Shown here: positions 35,396 through 42,308 of the stretch, in pieces | Layout: each line of letters begins with the position of its first letter | Numbering within the stretch: position 1 is the stretch's first letter | Source of the DNA: Paraburkholderia dinghuensis | Lineage (GTDB): Bacteria; Pseudomonadota; Gammaproteobacteria; Burkholderiales; Burkholderiaceae | Assembly: GCF_003837865.1 (NCBI RefSeq) | Contig: NZ_RQIS01000028.1 | Span: 1,778-44,085 of the forward strand | Direction: 5' to 3' | DNA length: 42,308 nt | Program-made: the position numbers and the translations under genes | Notes under the pieces: generated by a model | What the model saw: only the letters and a program-made list of their open reading frames with translations | Database searches by the model: none | What the model was told of the DNA's origin: nothing

Positions 35396-36040
35396 ATGTA
35401 TGTTCCTGCCCATTTCGAAGAAAACCGCCGCGAGGTGATCGATGCGCTGATCGCCGCACAGCCTTTCGGCTCGCTGGTCACGCGGGGTCCCGCCGGTCTG
35501 GACGCGAACCATATTCCCTTCGAATTCGAGCCGGCCAACGGGCCGTTCGGCACGCTGCGCGCGCACGTTGCACGCGCGAATCCGGTATGGCGGGAGGTCG
35601 CCGACGCGCCCGAGGCGCTCGTCATTTTCCAGGGCCCGACGGCTTACATTTCGCCGACGTGGTATCCGAGCAAGCACGAGACGCATCGTCAGGTGCCCAC
35701 CTGGAACTACATGGTCGTCCACGCGCACGGCCGCATCGTCGTCCACGACGACGAGAACTACGTGCGCGGCGTGGTCGCGCGACTCACGCGCAAGATGGAA
35801 GCTGGCGAAAGCGTGCCCTGGAAGATGGGCGACGCGCCCGCGGACTACCTCACGCAGATGCTCGGTGCGATCGTCGGCATCGAGATCGAGGTGACGAAGC
35901 TCGTCGGCAAATGGAAGCTCAGCCAGAACAAGACGGCCGCCGACATCGAGGGCGCCGCCAGCACGCTCCTCGCTCGCGAGGGTGACGCGCAGCGCGCGGT
36001 CGGACAGGCCATGCGGGAATCGGCGCCAGCAAGCAAGTGA
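35396..36040 (+). CDS. PaiB-like FMN-binding protein
   Basis: The protein has 214 residues, start MYVPAHFEENRREVIDALIA with GGAG 10 bp upstream. It belongs to the PaiB / FMN-binding split-barrel family (pyridoxamine-oxidase-like fold): QPFGSLVTRG, ANHIPFEFE, FQGPTAYISPTWYPSKHET, VPTWNYMVVHAHG. PaiB in Bacillus is reported as a negative regulator of sporulation and protease genes; in proteobacteria the role is unclear and may be flavin or haem-related redox work. It stands alone between divergent and downstream genes. Confidence 0.9.
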   Translation: MYVPAHFEENRREVIDALIAAQPFGSLVTRGPAGLDANHIPFEFEPANGPFGTLRAHVARANPVWREVADAPEALVIFQGPTAYISPTWYPSKHETHRQVPTWNYMVVHAHGRIVVHDDENYVRGVVARLTRKMEAGESVPWKMGDAPADYLTQMLGAIVGIEIEVTKLVGKWKLSQNKTAADIEGAASTLLAREGDAQRAVGQAMRESAPASK

Positions 36041-36197
36041 TGCAGTGCCGGGGGGGCTGCGGCGCGTGCGAGCGCTGGCGCCCCGCGACGGCGCTCGCGT
36101 ATTCAGTGTGCACCCGGTGCCCGGGCCGCATTTCCCGTTTTACGGTGCGAATTTCGCCCGAGGATGCATCATCCTCGGGGATGCGTCGAAAACGACC

Positions 36198-36228
36198 TTG
36201 ACCTTCCCATCATGGGAACGTAGATACT
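36198..36228 (+). promoter_or_regulatory. CueR/MerR-type promoter of copA
   Basis: -35 TTGACC (36198-36203) and -10 GATACT (36223-36228) are 19 bp apart, the over-long spacer of MerR-family promoters. The spacer holds the perfect dyad TTCCCAT-C-ATGGGAA (36204-36218), part of an ACCTTCC...GGAA-type copper box. The gene begins 41 bp after the -10. No cueR gene is in the window. Confidence 0.8.
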
Positions 36229-36268
36229 GCCTGACGTCGAAACATTCACAGCGTCCCGGCCCCCAAGC

Positions 36269-38746
36269 ATGAACGATCCTGTCGTTGAAGACCGCGCCCC
36301 CACCCGCGTCGCCGAACTCGAAATCCGCGGCATGACGTGCGCGTCGTGCGCCACCCGTGTCGAAAAGGCGCTCGCCAAAGTGCCGGGCGTGACGCGCGCG
36401 TCCGTCAATCTCGCTACCGAAAAGGCCACCGTCGAGGTGCGCGAAGACGTCATGCCCGAAGCGCTGACCGGCGCGGTCGAAAAAGCCGGCTACGAAGCGG
36501 CCCCCATCGCCACCGAAACGGCCACCTTCACCATCGGCGGCATGACCTGTGCGTCGTGCGCCAATCGTGTCGAGCGCGCGCTCTCGCGCGTGCCCGGCGT
36601 CGCGGGCGTCACCGTGAACCTCGCGACCGAGCGGGCCACGGTCAACCTGCGTGCGCCACTCACCGGCGATATCGCCGACCAGCTCGTCGCCGCCGTGACG
36701 AAGGCGGGCTACGAAGCGACGCCACTCGCCGACGAAGCCACCGCTGCAACCGGCGACGATGAAACCGCACGCAACATCGCGGCCCGCGACGCCACCCGTC
36801 GCGAATGGCATGCCGTGCTGATCTCGGCCGTGCTCACCGCGCCGCTCGCGCTGCCCATGTTCGGCGACTGGTTCGGCGTCCACTGGATGCTGCCCGCCAG
36901 CGTGCAATTCTTGCTCGCGTCGATCGTGCAGTTCGGATTCGGCGCGCGGTTCTACCGCAGCGCCTCGCGCGCCGTGCGCGCAGGCGCCGGCAACATGGAC
37001 CTGCTCGTCGCGCTCGGCACGTCGGCCGCATGGGGCGTGAGCGTGTACGCGATGCTCGCGCATCCCGGCGACATGGCGCATCTGTACTTCGAGGCGTCGG
37101 CGGTCGTCATCACGCTCGTGCGCTTCGGCAAGTGGCTCGAAGCGCGCGCGAAGCGCCAGACCACCGACGCCATTCGCGCCCTCAACGCCCTGCGTCCCGA
37201 CCGCGCGCGCATCCGGGAGAACGGCGTCGAGCGCGAAGTACCGCTCAACGCCGTGCGCGTGAGCACGGTGGTCGTCGTGCGTCCGGGCGAGCGTCTGCCG
37301 GTGGACGGCGTCGTGCTCGAAGGCCGCAGCCACATCGACGAATCGCTGATCACGGGCGAAAGCCTGCCCGTGCCGAAAGAGCCTGGGAACCCCGTCACGG
37401 CCGGCTCGATCAATGGCGAAGGCGCGCTGGCCGTGCGCACCATGGCCATCGGCGCGGAAACGACGCTCGCGCGCATCATCCGGCTCGTCGAGAGCGCGCA
37501 GGCGGAGAAGGCACCGATCCAGCGCCTCGTCGATCGCGTGAGCGCCGTGTTCGTGCCCGCGATCCTCGTCATCGCGGCGATCACGCTCGCCGGCTGGCTC
37601 CTCGCGGGGGCGCATGCCGAAACCGCGATCCTCAACGCCGTCGCCGTGCTCGTCATCGCGTGCCCGTGTGCGCTCGGTCTCGCGACGCCCGCAGCGATCA
37701 TGGCGGGAACCGGCGTCGCCGCGCGCCACGGCGTGCTCATCAAGGATGCCGAAGCACTGGAAACCGCGCACAACGTGAGCGTGGTCGCGTTCGACAAGAC
37801 CGGCACGCTCACGCTCGGCCAGCCGTCGCTCACGGCGTTCGAGACGGCCGATGGCGTCGACCGTGCCGATGCGCTCGCGCTCGCCGCAGCGGTGCAGCTG
37901 CAAAGCGATCATCCGCTCGCGAAAGCGGTCGTGAAGGCGTTCGAAGCGCAGGCGGCGGGCCGCGCCCTGCCCGCCGCCGCGCATGCGCGTGCCGTACCGG
38001 GCCGCGGCGTGGAGGCACAAGTCGGCGGACGACGCCTCGCCATCGGTAGCGGCCGCTGGCTCGATGAGCTTGCGTTCGCGGTGCCGCCCGCGCTCGCGGC
38101 GCGCGCGAAGGCGCTCGAAGAAGCCGGCAATACGGTGTCCTGGCTGAGCGGCCCACGCGCCGCCGGAGAAGCCGACGGGGTGCTCGCCCTGCTCGCCTTT
38201 GGCGACACCGTGAAGCCCGCCGCACACGAGGCCATCACGCGCCTGAAAGCGATGGGCATCCGCAGCGTGCTCGTGACCGGCGACAACGCAGGCAGCGCGG
38301 CGGCTGTCGCGTCGGAGCTGGGTATCGACGAAGTCCACGCGCAAGTGCTGCCCGACGACAAAGCCCGCACGATTCGCGACCTCAAGATCCGCACGGGCGG
38401 CATCGTCGCGATGGCCGGCGACGGCATCAACGATGCGCCCGCACTCGCCGCCGCCGATATCGGCATCGCCATGGCGACGGGCACCGACGTCGCCATGCAT
38501 GCGGCCGGCGTCACGCTGATGCGCGGAGATCCTTCGCTCGTCGCCGCCGCGATCGACATCTCGCGGCGGACCTGGCGCAAGATCCAGCAGAACCTCTTCT
38601 GGGCGTTCGTCTACAACCTGATCGGGATTCCGCTCGCGGCGTTCGGCCTGCTCAATCCGATGCTCGCCGGCGCTGCGATGGCGTTCTCCAGCGTGAGCGT
38701 CGTCACCAATGCGCTCTTGCTGCGGACCTGGCGCGAGCGGCGCTGA
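36269..38746 (+). CDS. copA: Copper-exporting P1B-type ATPase
   Basis: CopA pumps Cu(I) from the cytoplasm to the periplasm. It is 825 residues. Two N-terminal metal-binding domains carry GMTCASC (C24/C27 and C94/C97). The actuator loop TGES, the membrane metal site C465-P466-C467 (IACPCALGLATPAA), the phosphorylation site D509 in DKTGTLT, SDHPLAKAV (the HP motif) and GDGINDAPALAAADIGIAM are all present. YNLIGIPLAAFG and MAFSSVSVVTNALLL in the last helices are typical of Cu+ pumps. The promoter with CueR-like geometry agrees with copper induction. After the stop, GGACGCC-13-GGCGTCC (38758-38784) is a possible weak terminator. Confidence 0.96.
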   Translation: MNDPVVEDRAPTRVAELEIRGMTCASCATRVEKALAKVPGVTRASVNLATEKATVEVREDVMPEALTGAVEKAGYEAAPIATETATFTIGGMTCASCANRVERALSRVPGVAGVTVNLATERATVNLRAPLTGDIADQLVAAVTKAGYEATPLADEATAATGDDETARNIAARDATRREWHAVLISAVLTAPLALPMFGDWFGVHWMLPASVQFLLASIVQFGFGARFYRSASRAVRAGAGNMDLLVALGTSAAWGVSVYAMLAHPGDMAHLYFEASAVVITLVRFGKWLEARAKRQTTDAIRALNALRPDRARIRENGVEREVPLNAVRVSTVVVVRPGERLPVDGVVLEGRSHIDESLITGESLPVPKEPGNPVTAGSINGEGALAVRTMAIGAETTLARIIRLVESAQAEKAPIQRLVDRVSAVFVPAILVIAAITLAGWLLAGAHAETAILNAVAVLVIACPCALGLATPAAIMAGTGVAARHGVLIKDAEALETAHNVSVVAFDKTGTLTLGQPSLTAFETADGVDRADALALAAAVQLQSDHPLAKAVVKAFEAQAAGRALPAAAHARAVPGRGVEAQVGGRRLAIGSGRWLDELAFAVPPALAARAKALEEAGNTVSWLSGPRAAGEADGVLALLAFGDTVKPAAHEAITRLKAMGIRSVLVTGDNAGSAAAVASELGIDEVHAQVLPDDKARTIRDLKIRTGGIVAMAGDGINDAPALAAADIGIAMATGTDVAMHAAGVTLMRGDPSLVAAAIDISRRTWRKIQQNLFWAFVYNLIGIPLAAFGLLNPMLAGAAMAFSSVSVVTNALLLRTWRERR

Positions 38747-38940
38747 GGCGGTCTGGGGGACGCCCCTGGGATCACCTGGCGTCCGGCCGAACCGGCCAAG
38801 GCCAAACGATCGTGGAAGCGATATTGCGCTGCGCGCAGATCGACGCGATCAAGTCCGCGATCGCAAAGCTCAAGACTGGAGATACCGGCCTGATCGGCTC
38901 AGCGGGAGAGACGCCGCTGCGCTCGGCGTCGGGGGTGCCG
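38747..38940. other. Gap after copA before the repeat array
   Basis: Apart from the weak hairpin after copA and GGCCGAACCGGCC (about 38793-38805), nothing is recognised. A short frame from GTG 38812 runs into the repeats, but it has no ribosome site or family look. Confidence 0.4.
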
Positions 38941-39212
38941 TGCCTGCGACGCAGCGTCGAGGTGTCATGTCTTTCGCGTCAAGGACTTGGGTGCGATGTC
39001 CAACGCTTGCCCACAGCCCTTTCCACGAAATCTGTGGAAAAGTTTGAGGCGCGATGTGCCTCCGATGTGCCTCGATCGCCGCTGCGTCGTGTCTTTCCTT
39101 GCGCGTCAAGCACTTGGCCGCGATGTCCCAAGCTTACCCACAGCCCTTTCCACGAATTCTGTGGAAAAGTGTGAGGCGCGATGTGACTTCGATATGCCTC
39201 GATCACGGCTGC
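38941..39212. repeat. 127-bp tandem repeat, two units plus a cut third
   Basis: Unit 1 is 38941-39067, unit 2 39068-39194, and the first 18 bp of a third unit is 39195-39212. The period is exactly 127 for the landmarks ACTTGG (38985, 39112), CCCACAGCCCTTTCCACGAA (39010, 39137) and TGCCT (38941, 39068, 39195). Each full unit has the dyad TTTCCAC-N7-GTGGAAA. The second half is nearly identical between units; the first 40 bp differ by small indels. The third unit stops exactly where the Tn7-like end begins (39213). The function is unknown; the units are not CRISPR-like because no regular spacers exist. Confidence 0.85.
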
Positions 39213-39280
39213 TGTGAACGAACAATAGAGTTCGACACAAGACAAAATAGTTAGACACAAAACAATAGAGACTGACACAA
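39213..39280 (+). repeat. Terminal TnsB-binding-type repeats
   Basis: After the tip TGTGAACGA, three sites follow with an exact 20-bp period: ACAATAGAGTTCGACACAA (39222), ACAAAATAGTTAGACACAA (39242) and ACAATAGAGACTGACACAA (39262). From memory the Tn7 right end starts TGTGGGCGG then ACAAAATAGTTGGGAACT, so both the tip and the site core match closely. Abutting sites like these are typical for the right rather than the left end. Confidence 0.8.
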
Positions 39281-39328
39281 GCCGTTTGCGTGCCGCTATT
39301 CTCCTGCCTCTCATTCAATGGGGCAAGC

Positions 39329-39942
39329 ATGCGGGCACGACGTTTCAGGACACAGCCGGACATCGATCGATACGTGGCTTAAGGCTTTGGGCAGGGCGTC
39401 GGCCCCGACTACAAGCCGTGGCTTCGGGTGCAGGACGTTCCATCGCGTGGCCGCTCGCGAAAGATCCATGGCGTCAAGACACGGCGCATCCCCACGTGCT
39501 CTCCGATCTCAAGTATCACTATCTTGTAGCGCTTGAATTTTCTGAGCAAGTTGTCGATATTCGCGAGCAGTTCCCACTACTTCCTCTTGCGCCAGTCCAG
39601 GATATTGCCCTCCTGCGCGGCATCCGCTATCCACTTTATGCGGGGACAACCGTGCCTATCGTGATGACGACCGATTTCGTTGTTACCGTAAAGGCAGACG
39701 AGGGTTCGGTTCGCGAATATGCGCGAACCGTCAAATATGCTGACGGCCTGGCACCCGGTAACAGGCTTTCCCGCACACTCGAAAAATTCGAACTCGAAAA
39801 AGCCTTCTGGGCGCAGCGTAACGTGGACTGGAAGCTCGTTACTGAGACGAGCATGAGCGTCGTGATGGCAAGCAATCTCATCGGGCTTCGTGGCTGCGCG
39901 GAAATCGTGCAGGAATTGCCGGAGACGGATAAAAAAGCTTGA
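39329..39942 (+). pseudogene. tnsA: Decayed TnsA endonuclease (Tn7-like)
   Basis: TnsA cuts the 5' ends of a Tn7-type transposon. From ATG 39329 the frame gives MRARRFRTQPDIDRYVA, a TAA stop, then GFGQGVGPDYKPWLRVQDV and VPSRGRSRKIHGVKTRR. Near 39490 one base is missing and the protein continues in another frame as PHVLSDLKYHYLVALEF, VVDIREQFPLL, VMTTDFVV, RTVKYADG and RTLEKFELEKAFWAQRN. Compared from memory with Tn7 TnsA, the catalytic triad E63/D114/K132 appears as K (LSDLK), D (TTDF) and K (RTVK): the glutamate is lost. It ends after about 200 codons, short of the 273 in Tn7, so the TnsC-contacting tail is partly missing. Base use is lower in GC than the flanks. Confidence 0.85.
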
Positions 39943-40010
39943 TACCGTAACCGGCTACGGCAAAATTTGATTCATGGTCGGCGCACGTGTGCCAATAATT
40001 CGAGGGAATC

Positions 40011-40073
40011 CACGCCGTTTCCCGTGAGGAAGGACGGCGTGTGTCTCAAGGTTGCAGCCTGGCGTCAGGCTGC
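40011..40073 (-). terminator. Two hairpins downstream of the porin gene
   Basis: GCAGCCTG-GCGT-CAGGCTGC (40054-40073) is a perfect 8-bp stem 10 bp after the porin stop on the minus strand. CACGCCGT-15-ACGGCGTG (40011-40041) lies further on. Neither has a real T-run; the first is the more likely end of the porin transcript. Confidence 0.5.
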
Positions 40074-40083
40074 GAGGTTATGC

Positions 40084-41247
40084 TCAGAAGCGGTGGCGCA
40101 GCCCGACTGCAGCGCCAGCCTGATTGGCTGTTGTCGACGGGGACAGAATACCCGCGATCGATGTTGTGTTGCTGATCGCGGAGCCCTGATCGTTGTTGTA
40201 CATGTCGCCCGATGCGTGCTGATAAACCCCGGCGAGGTACACATCGGTGCGCTTGGTGAGCGAGTAGTCCAGCGCCAGCGTGACCGAATGCCATTTCGGA
40301 TCGCTCGACGTCGTGCCGGAGCCCGACGTCTTGCCGAAGGTGTACGTATAGGCACCCAGCACGGCAAGTGCAGGCGTGAGGTTATAGATGCCGTTCAACT
40401 CGACATTGTCGAAGCGGGCGTCCAGTGGAAGCGCCACGCCTGCGAAATGCGTTTGCTGGAGCTTCGTGTGCGTCCAGAGCACGCCGACCGTCGCCGGGCC
40501 AAACGCATACTTTGCGCCTACACCGAAGACGCGATGCACACCTGCGGGCAGTGCGTCATCCGCCGCGGCACCAGCGGAATTCAGTGAAGCGGGATCATTG
40601 TTTAACTGGTCGTAGGCCGCGGCAACCTTGAGCGGACCGTTCGAATAACCTGCGCCGACACTCCACGCGCGTCCGTTGGCGAACTGGCCGGGGTCATTGC
40701 TGAACCCATAGAGGCCACCAAAATGGAAGCCCGAGTAGTTCGCGCTCTCAAACTTGACAGCATTGGCGATGGAGCGCTGGGTGCCCAGATTGTCATTGTT
40801 CAGCGGATGCCCCGCCACGTTGACTCCCGCTCCGCTTCCAGAGAGGGAAAGCGGAGAAAGGTAATCGACCACTGAGTCGAACTGACGGCCAAGGGTTAAT
40901 GTGCCGTAGGTGTCGCTCTGAAGTCCGACGTACGCCAGCCGGTTGAATAGGGACTCGTTCCTGGCGAATCCGCCATTGTTGATGTTGAAAGCCGACTGCA
41001 GCCTGAAGATTGCCTTCGTGCCGCCACCCAGATCTTCTGCGCCGCGCAGTCCGAAATAGGTATTCGACAGTGCACTGCCGCTCTGTTGCCACAGACTGTG
41101 GCCACCCGCGTTATTCAGGTACAGGATACCGGCGTCGATTGAACCGTAGAGGGTGACGCTGCTCTGTGCATGCGCGGATGCGCTGAATACGCCCAGTACG
41201 CCAATGGCGGCCAGGGCTTTCTTGAAAATGATCTTCACGTTCTTCAT
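40084..41247 (-). CDS. Gram-negative general porin (Burkholderia type)
   Basis: This outer-membrane trimeric porin has 387 residues. MKNVKIIFKKALAAIGVLGVFSASAHA is a signal peptide; the mature protein starts QSSVTLYGSIDAGILYLNN, the classic porin_4 (OmpC-like) opening. Strand blocks FGLRGAEDLGGGTKAIFRLQS, VGLQSDTYGTLTLGRQFDSV and the final GAAVGLRHRF, ending in Phe as required for barrel insertion, confirm it. The start at ATG 41247 has GGGGAAAGGA before it; a longer open frame upstream is not used. It stands alone between the Tn7-like remnant and the exoprotein gene. Confidence 0.95.
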   Translation of the reverse strand: MKNVKIIFKKALAAIGVLGVFSASAHAQSSVTLYGSIDAGILYLNNAGGHSLWQQSGSALSNTYFGLRGAEDLGGGTKAIFRLQSAFNINNGGFARNESLFNRLAYVGLQSDTYGTLTLGRQFDSVVDYLSPLSLSGSGAGVNVAGHPLNNDNLGTQRSIANAVKFESANYSGFHFGGLYGFSNDPGQFANGRAWSVGAGYSNGPLKVAAAYDQLNNDPASLNSAGAAADDALPAGVHRVFGVGAKYAFGPATVGVLWTHTKLQQTHFAGVALPLDARFDNVELNGIYNLTPALAVLGAYTYTFGKTSGSGTTSSDPKWHSVTLALDYSLTKRTDVYLAGVYQHASGDMYNNDQGSAISNTTSIAGILSPSTTANQAGAAVGLRHRF

Positions 41248-41737
41248 TCCTTTCCCCGGCCTGAATCGGCCAACTATCCGCCGATTGAAATATGGGAAGC
41301 ACTTCTTTTGCCGAGGCAGGGCGACTATAGCCATACCGCTGCGTCGGGCCGTTGTTGGTCGGCAACGTATGGAATTCAATTCTTCAGGACCGTGAGCGAG
41401 AACAGATTTCGGACTGGTCGCGTTAACTTTGTTGGCCCGGTCTGTCAGAGCGCGGCGTCTGCTCTGCACTCGTCATGACAAAACAGGCCGTCAATCCCGA
41501 CTACATCAAACGGATGCATCAAATCCGGACGAAACGTGCCTTTCGCACAGGTTTCTGACGATATTTAACAGAACGAAATTCTGGATCGATGCACGATCCT
41601 TCGCATGCGCGCGCAACGCGCGTAGCGCATGCGCGCGCAACGCGCGTAGAAGTCGATGCCGGACGGGTGTCGTGTGAAGCCGCTGGATAACACCCTGCAA
41701 AGGCGGGGTTTCATCCGGTATCACAAGGTGGATAAGA
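41248..41737. other. 490-bp region between porin and exoprotein genes
   Basis: This divergent gap must hold the promoters of both genes; none could be assigned with confidence, though TATAGT on the minus strand (about 41324-41329) may be the porin -10. It contains the 24-bp tandem repeat listed separately. No gene is supported. Confidence 0.4.
41602..41649. repeat. Perfect 24-bp tandem duplication
   Basis: CGCATGCGCGCG followed by CAACGCGCGTAG occurs twice without any gap (41602-41625, 41626-41649). The unit is itself partly self-complementary (GCATGC, CGCGCG). It lies about 90 bp before the exoprotein start and may change copy number by slippage. Confidence 0.85.
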
Positions 41738-42308
41738 ATGAATAACCGTTGTTACCGGCTTGTCTTCAGCAAGCTGCGGGGAATGCTTCTCGCCGTCGCA
41801 GAAACAGCCATCGGTCACAGCACAGGTCATGGTGAAACCGGGCCTTCACCCGCACTTCGGTCCTTCACGCTTTTCGCCATGCGCCACGCTGCATTTGCCG
41901 CGCTGGCGCTTTTCGGACTCGCACCTGTTTTCGCGGATGCGCAGATTGTGCCCTCGGGCGCGCATGCGCCGAACGTCATCAGTACGGCCAACGGCCTGCC
42001 GCAAGTGAACGTTACCAGGCCGTCGGGGGCTGGCGTATCGCTTAACACTTATTCGCAATTCGACGTAAGCAAAAGCGGCGCGGTTCTGAACAATTCGCCC
42101 GTCAATGTGGGTACGCAACTCGCAGGGCAGATATCCGGTAATCCGAATTACGCGGCGAATAACGCGGCGAAGATCATTGTCAACCAGGTCAACAGCAACA
42201 ATCCGTCGATCCTGAATGGCTACGTCGAGGTCGCAGGCCAGAAAGCCGCTGTTGTCATCGCGAACGGTTCGGGGATTGTGGTTGACGGCGGCGGTTTTAT
42301 CAATACGT
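41738..42308 (+). CDS. Two-partner-secretion exoprotein (FhaB/CdiA-like), 5' end
   Basis: The frame is open from ATG 41738 to the window edge (190 codons). MNNRCYRLVFSKLRGMLLAV (1-20) is the extended signal peptide region (ESPR) of very large secreted proteins; the hydrophobic core and cleavage (FAALALFGLAPVFADA) follow near 52-72. The start of a TPS/haemagglutinin activity domain comes next: GLPQVNVTRPSGAGVSLNTY, FDVSKSGAVLNNS, NNPSILNGYVEVAGQKA, VVIANGSGIVVDGGGFINT. These proteins cross the outer membrane through a TpsB partner and act in adhesion or contact-dependent inhibition. The partner and the rest of the gene lie outside. The usual ANPNGI reads ANGSGI here. Confidence 0.9.
   Translation, partial: MNNRCYRLVFSKLRGMLLAVAETAIGHSTGHGETGPSPALRSFTLFAMRHAAFAALALFGLAPVFADAQIVPSGAHAPNVISTANGLPQVNVTRPSGAGVSLNTYSQFDVSKSGAVLNNSPVNVGTQLAGQISGNPNYAANNAAKIIVNQVNSNNPSILNGYVEVAGQKAAVVIANGSGIVVDGGGFINT

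Larger units (their letters stand above)
39213..39942 (+). mobile_element. Remnant right end of a Tn7-like transposon
   Basis: The element begins at TGTGAACG (39213), carries three TnsB-site-like repeats and then a decayed tnsA reading inward, the same order as the right end of Tn7. The 5 bp just outside (GCTGC) would be one copy of the 5-bp target duplication. After tnsA there is no tnsB, tnsC or tnsD; a porin gene on the other strand follows, so the element is truncated and the inner boundary (given here as the tnsA stop) is approximate. No left end (reverse complement of the repeats) was found to the window edge. A Tn7-like identity rests on the terminal sequence plus the TnsA protein. Confidence 0.8.

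Noticed and set aside
36140..38500. Long minus-strand open frame opposite copA
   Set aside because: The same antisense artefact; copA motifs on the plus strand are unambiguous.
38941..39212. CRISPR array
   Set aside because: The units are 127 bp and directly adjacent, with no short repeat plus unique spacer pattern and no cas gene.
38941..39212. Replication origin suggested by DnaA-box-like CCCACAG/TTTCCAC motifs
   Set aside because: No dnaA, dnaN, parA or repA nearby, no AT-rich unwinding stretch, and matches to the DnaA box are imperfect.
38812..39254. Short open frames through the 127-bp repeats on both strands
   Set aside because: They only reflect the repeated DNA read in several frames; no ribosome site and no consistent protein.
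39943..40083. Left end of the Tn7-like element just after tnsA
   Set aside because: No reverse-complement TnsB sites and no CGTTCACA tip are seen here; the stretch holds only hairpins that fit the porin transcript end.

Overview
The window is high-GC DNA from a Burkholderiaceae bacterium, most likely the Paraburkholderia/Caballeronia/Burkholderia group. The basis is the block gltA-sdhE-sdhBADC-gntR // mdh-lyase-prpD-acnA, the gram-negative porin type and the very G/C-rich third codon positions. The genus is inferred from gene order and protein style; no rRNA or other marker is present.

Layout. (1) 1-13150 is a TCA-cycle block. On the minus strand lie citrate synthase (cut by the window edge), SdhE, the four succinate dehydrogenase subunits and a GntR/UTRA regulator. 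Divergent from them are malate dehydrogenase, a CitE-like CoA-ester lyase, a small secreted protein, a PrpD-family dehydratase and aconitase A. A perfect 22-bp palindrome sits between gntR and mdh beside a good sigma70 promoter, so the regulator probably controls itself and mdh. (2) 13155-16977 holds a promoter, a long leader and a 1114-residue protein of unknown function with a ThuA/amidotransferase-like start and no signal peptide. (3) 17245-23342 holds an orphan NarL-type response regulator and a tightly overlapping tripartite drug-export operon (TetR, HlyD-type lipoprotein, ABC ATPase, ABC permease, NodT-type outer-membrane factor). (4) 23400-29595 is a spermidine/putrescine-type ABC importer, divergent from a MocR/GabR-type regulator. 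(5) 29617-36040 holds a giant AsmA/DUF748 protein, a DUF1254/DUF1214 lipoprotein and a PaiB-like FMN-binding protein. (6) 36198-38746 is a CopA copper ATPase behind a promoter with the 19-bp spacer and dyad of CueR/MerR control.

(7) 38747-39942 is the most unusual part. A 127-bp tandem repeat carrying a TTTCCAC/GTGGAAA dyad is broken in its third unit by the end of a Tn7-like transposon. That end has terminal TGTGAACG and three phased 20-bp TnsB-site-like repeats. It is followed by a decayed tnsA with a stop codon, a frameshift and loss of the catalytic glutamate. No tnsB or other tns gene follows, so this is a fossil Tn7-like right end. (8) 39943-42308 holds a porin and, at the edge, the start of a very large two-partner-secretion exoprotein (FhaB/CdiA-like) with an extended signal peptide.

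No tRNA, rRNA, CRISPR array or intact insertion sequence was seen. The best candidates for something undescribed are the 1114-residue protein and the repeat-array/Tn7-end junction. All assignments come from reading motifs by eye; no database search was run.
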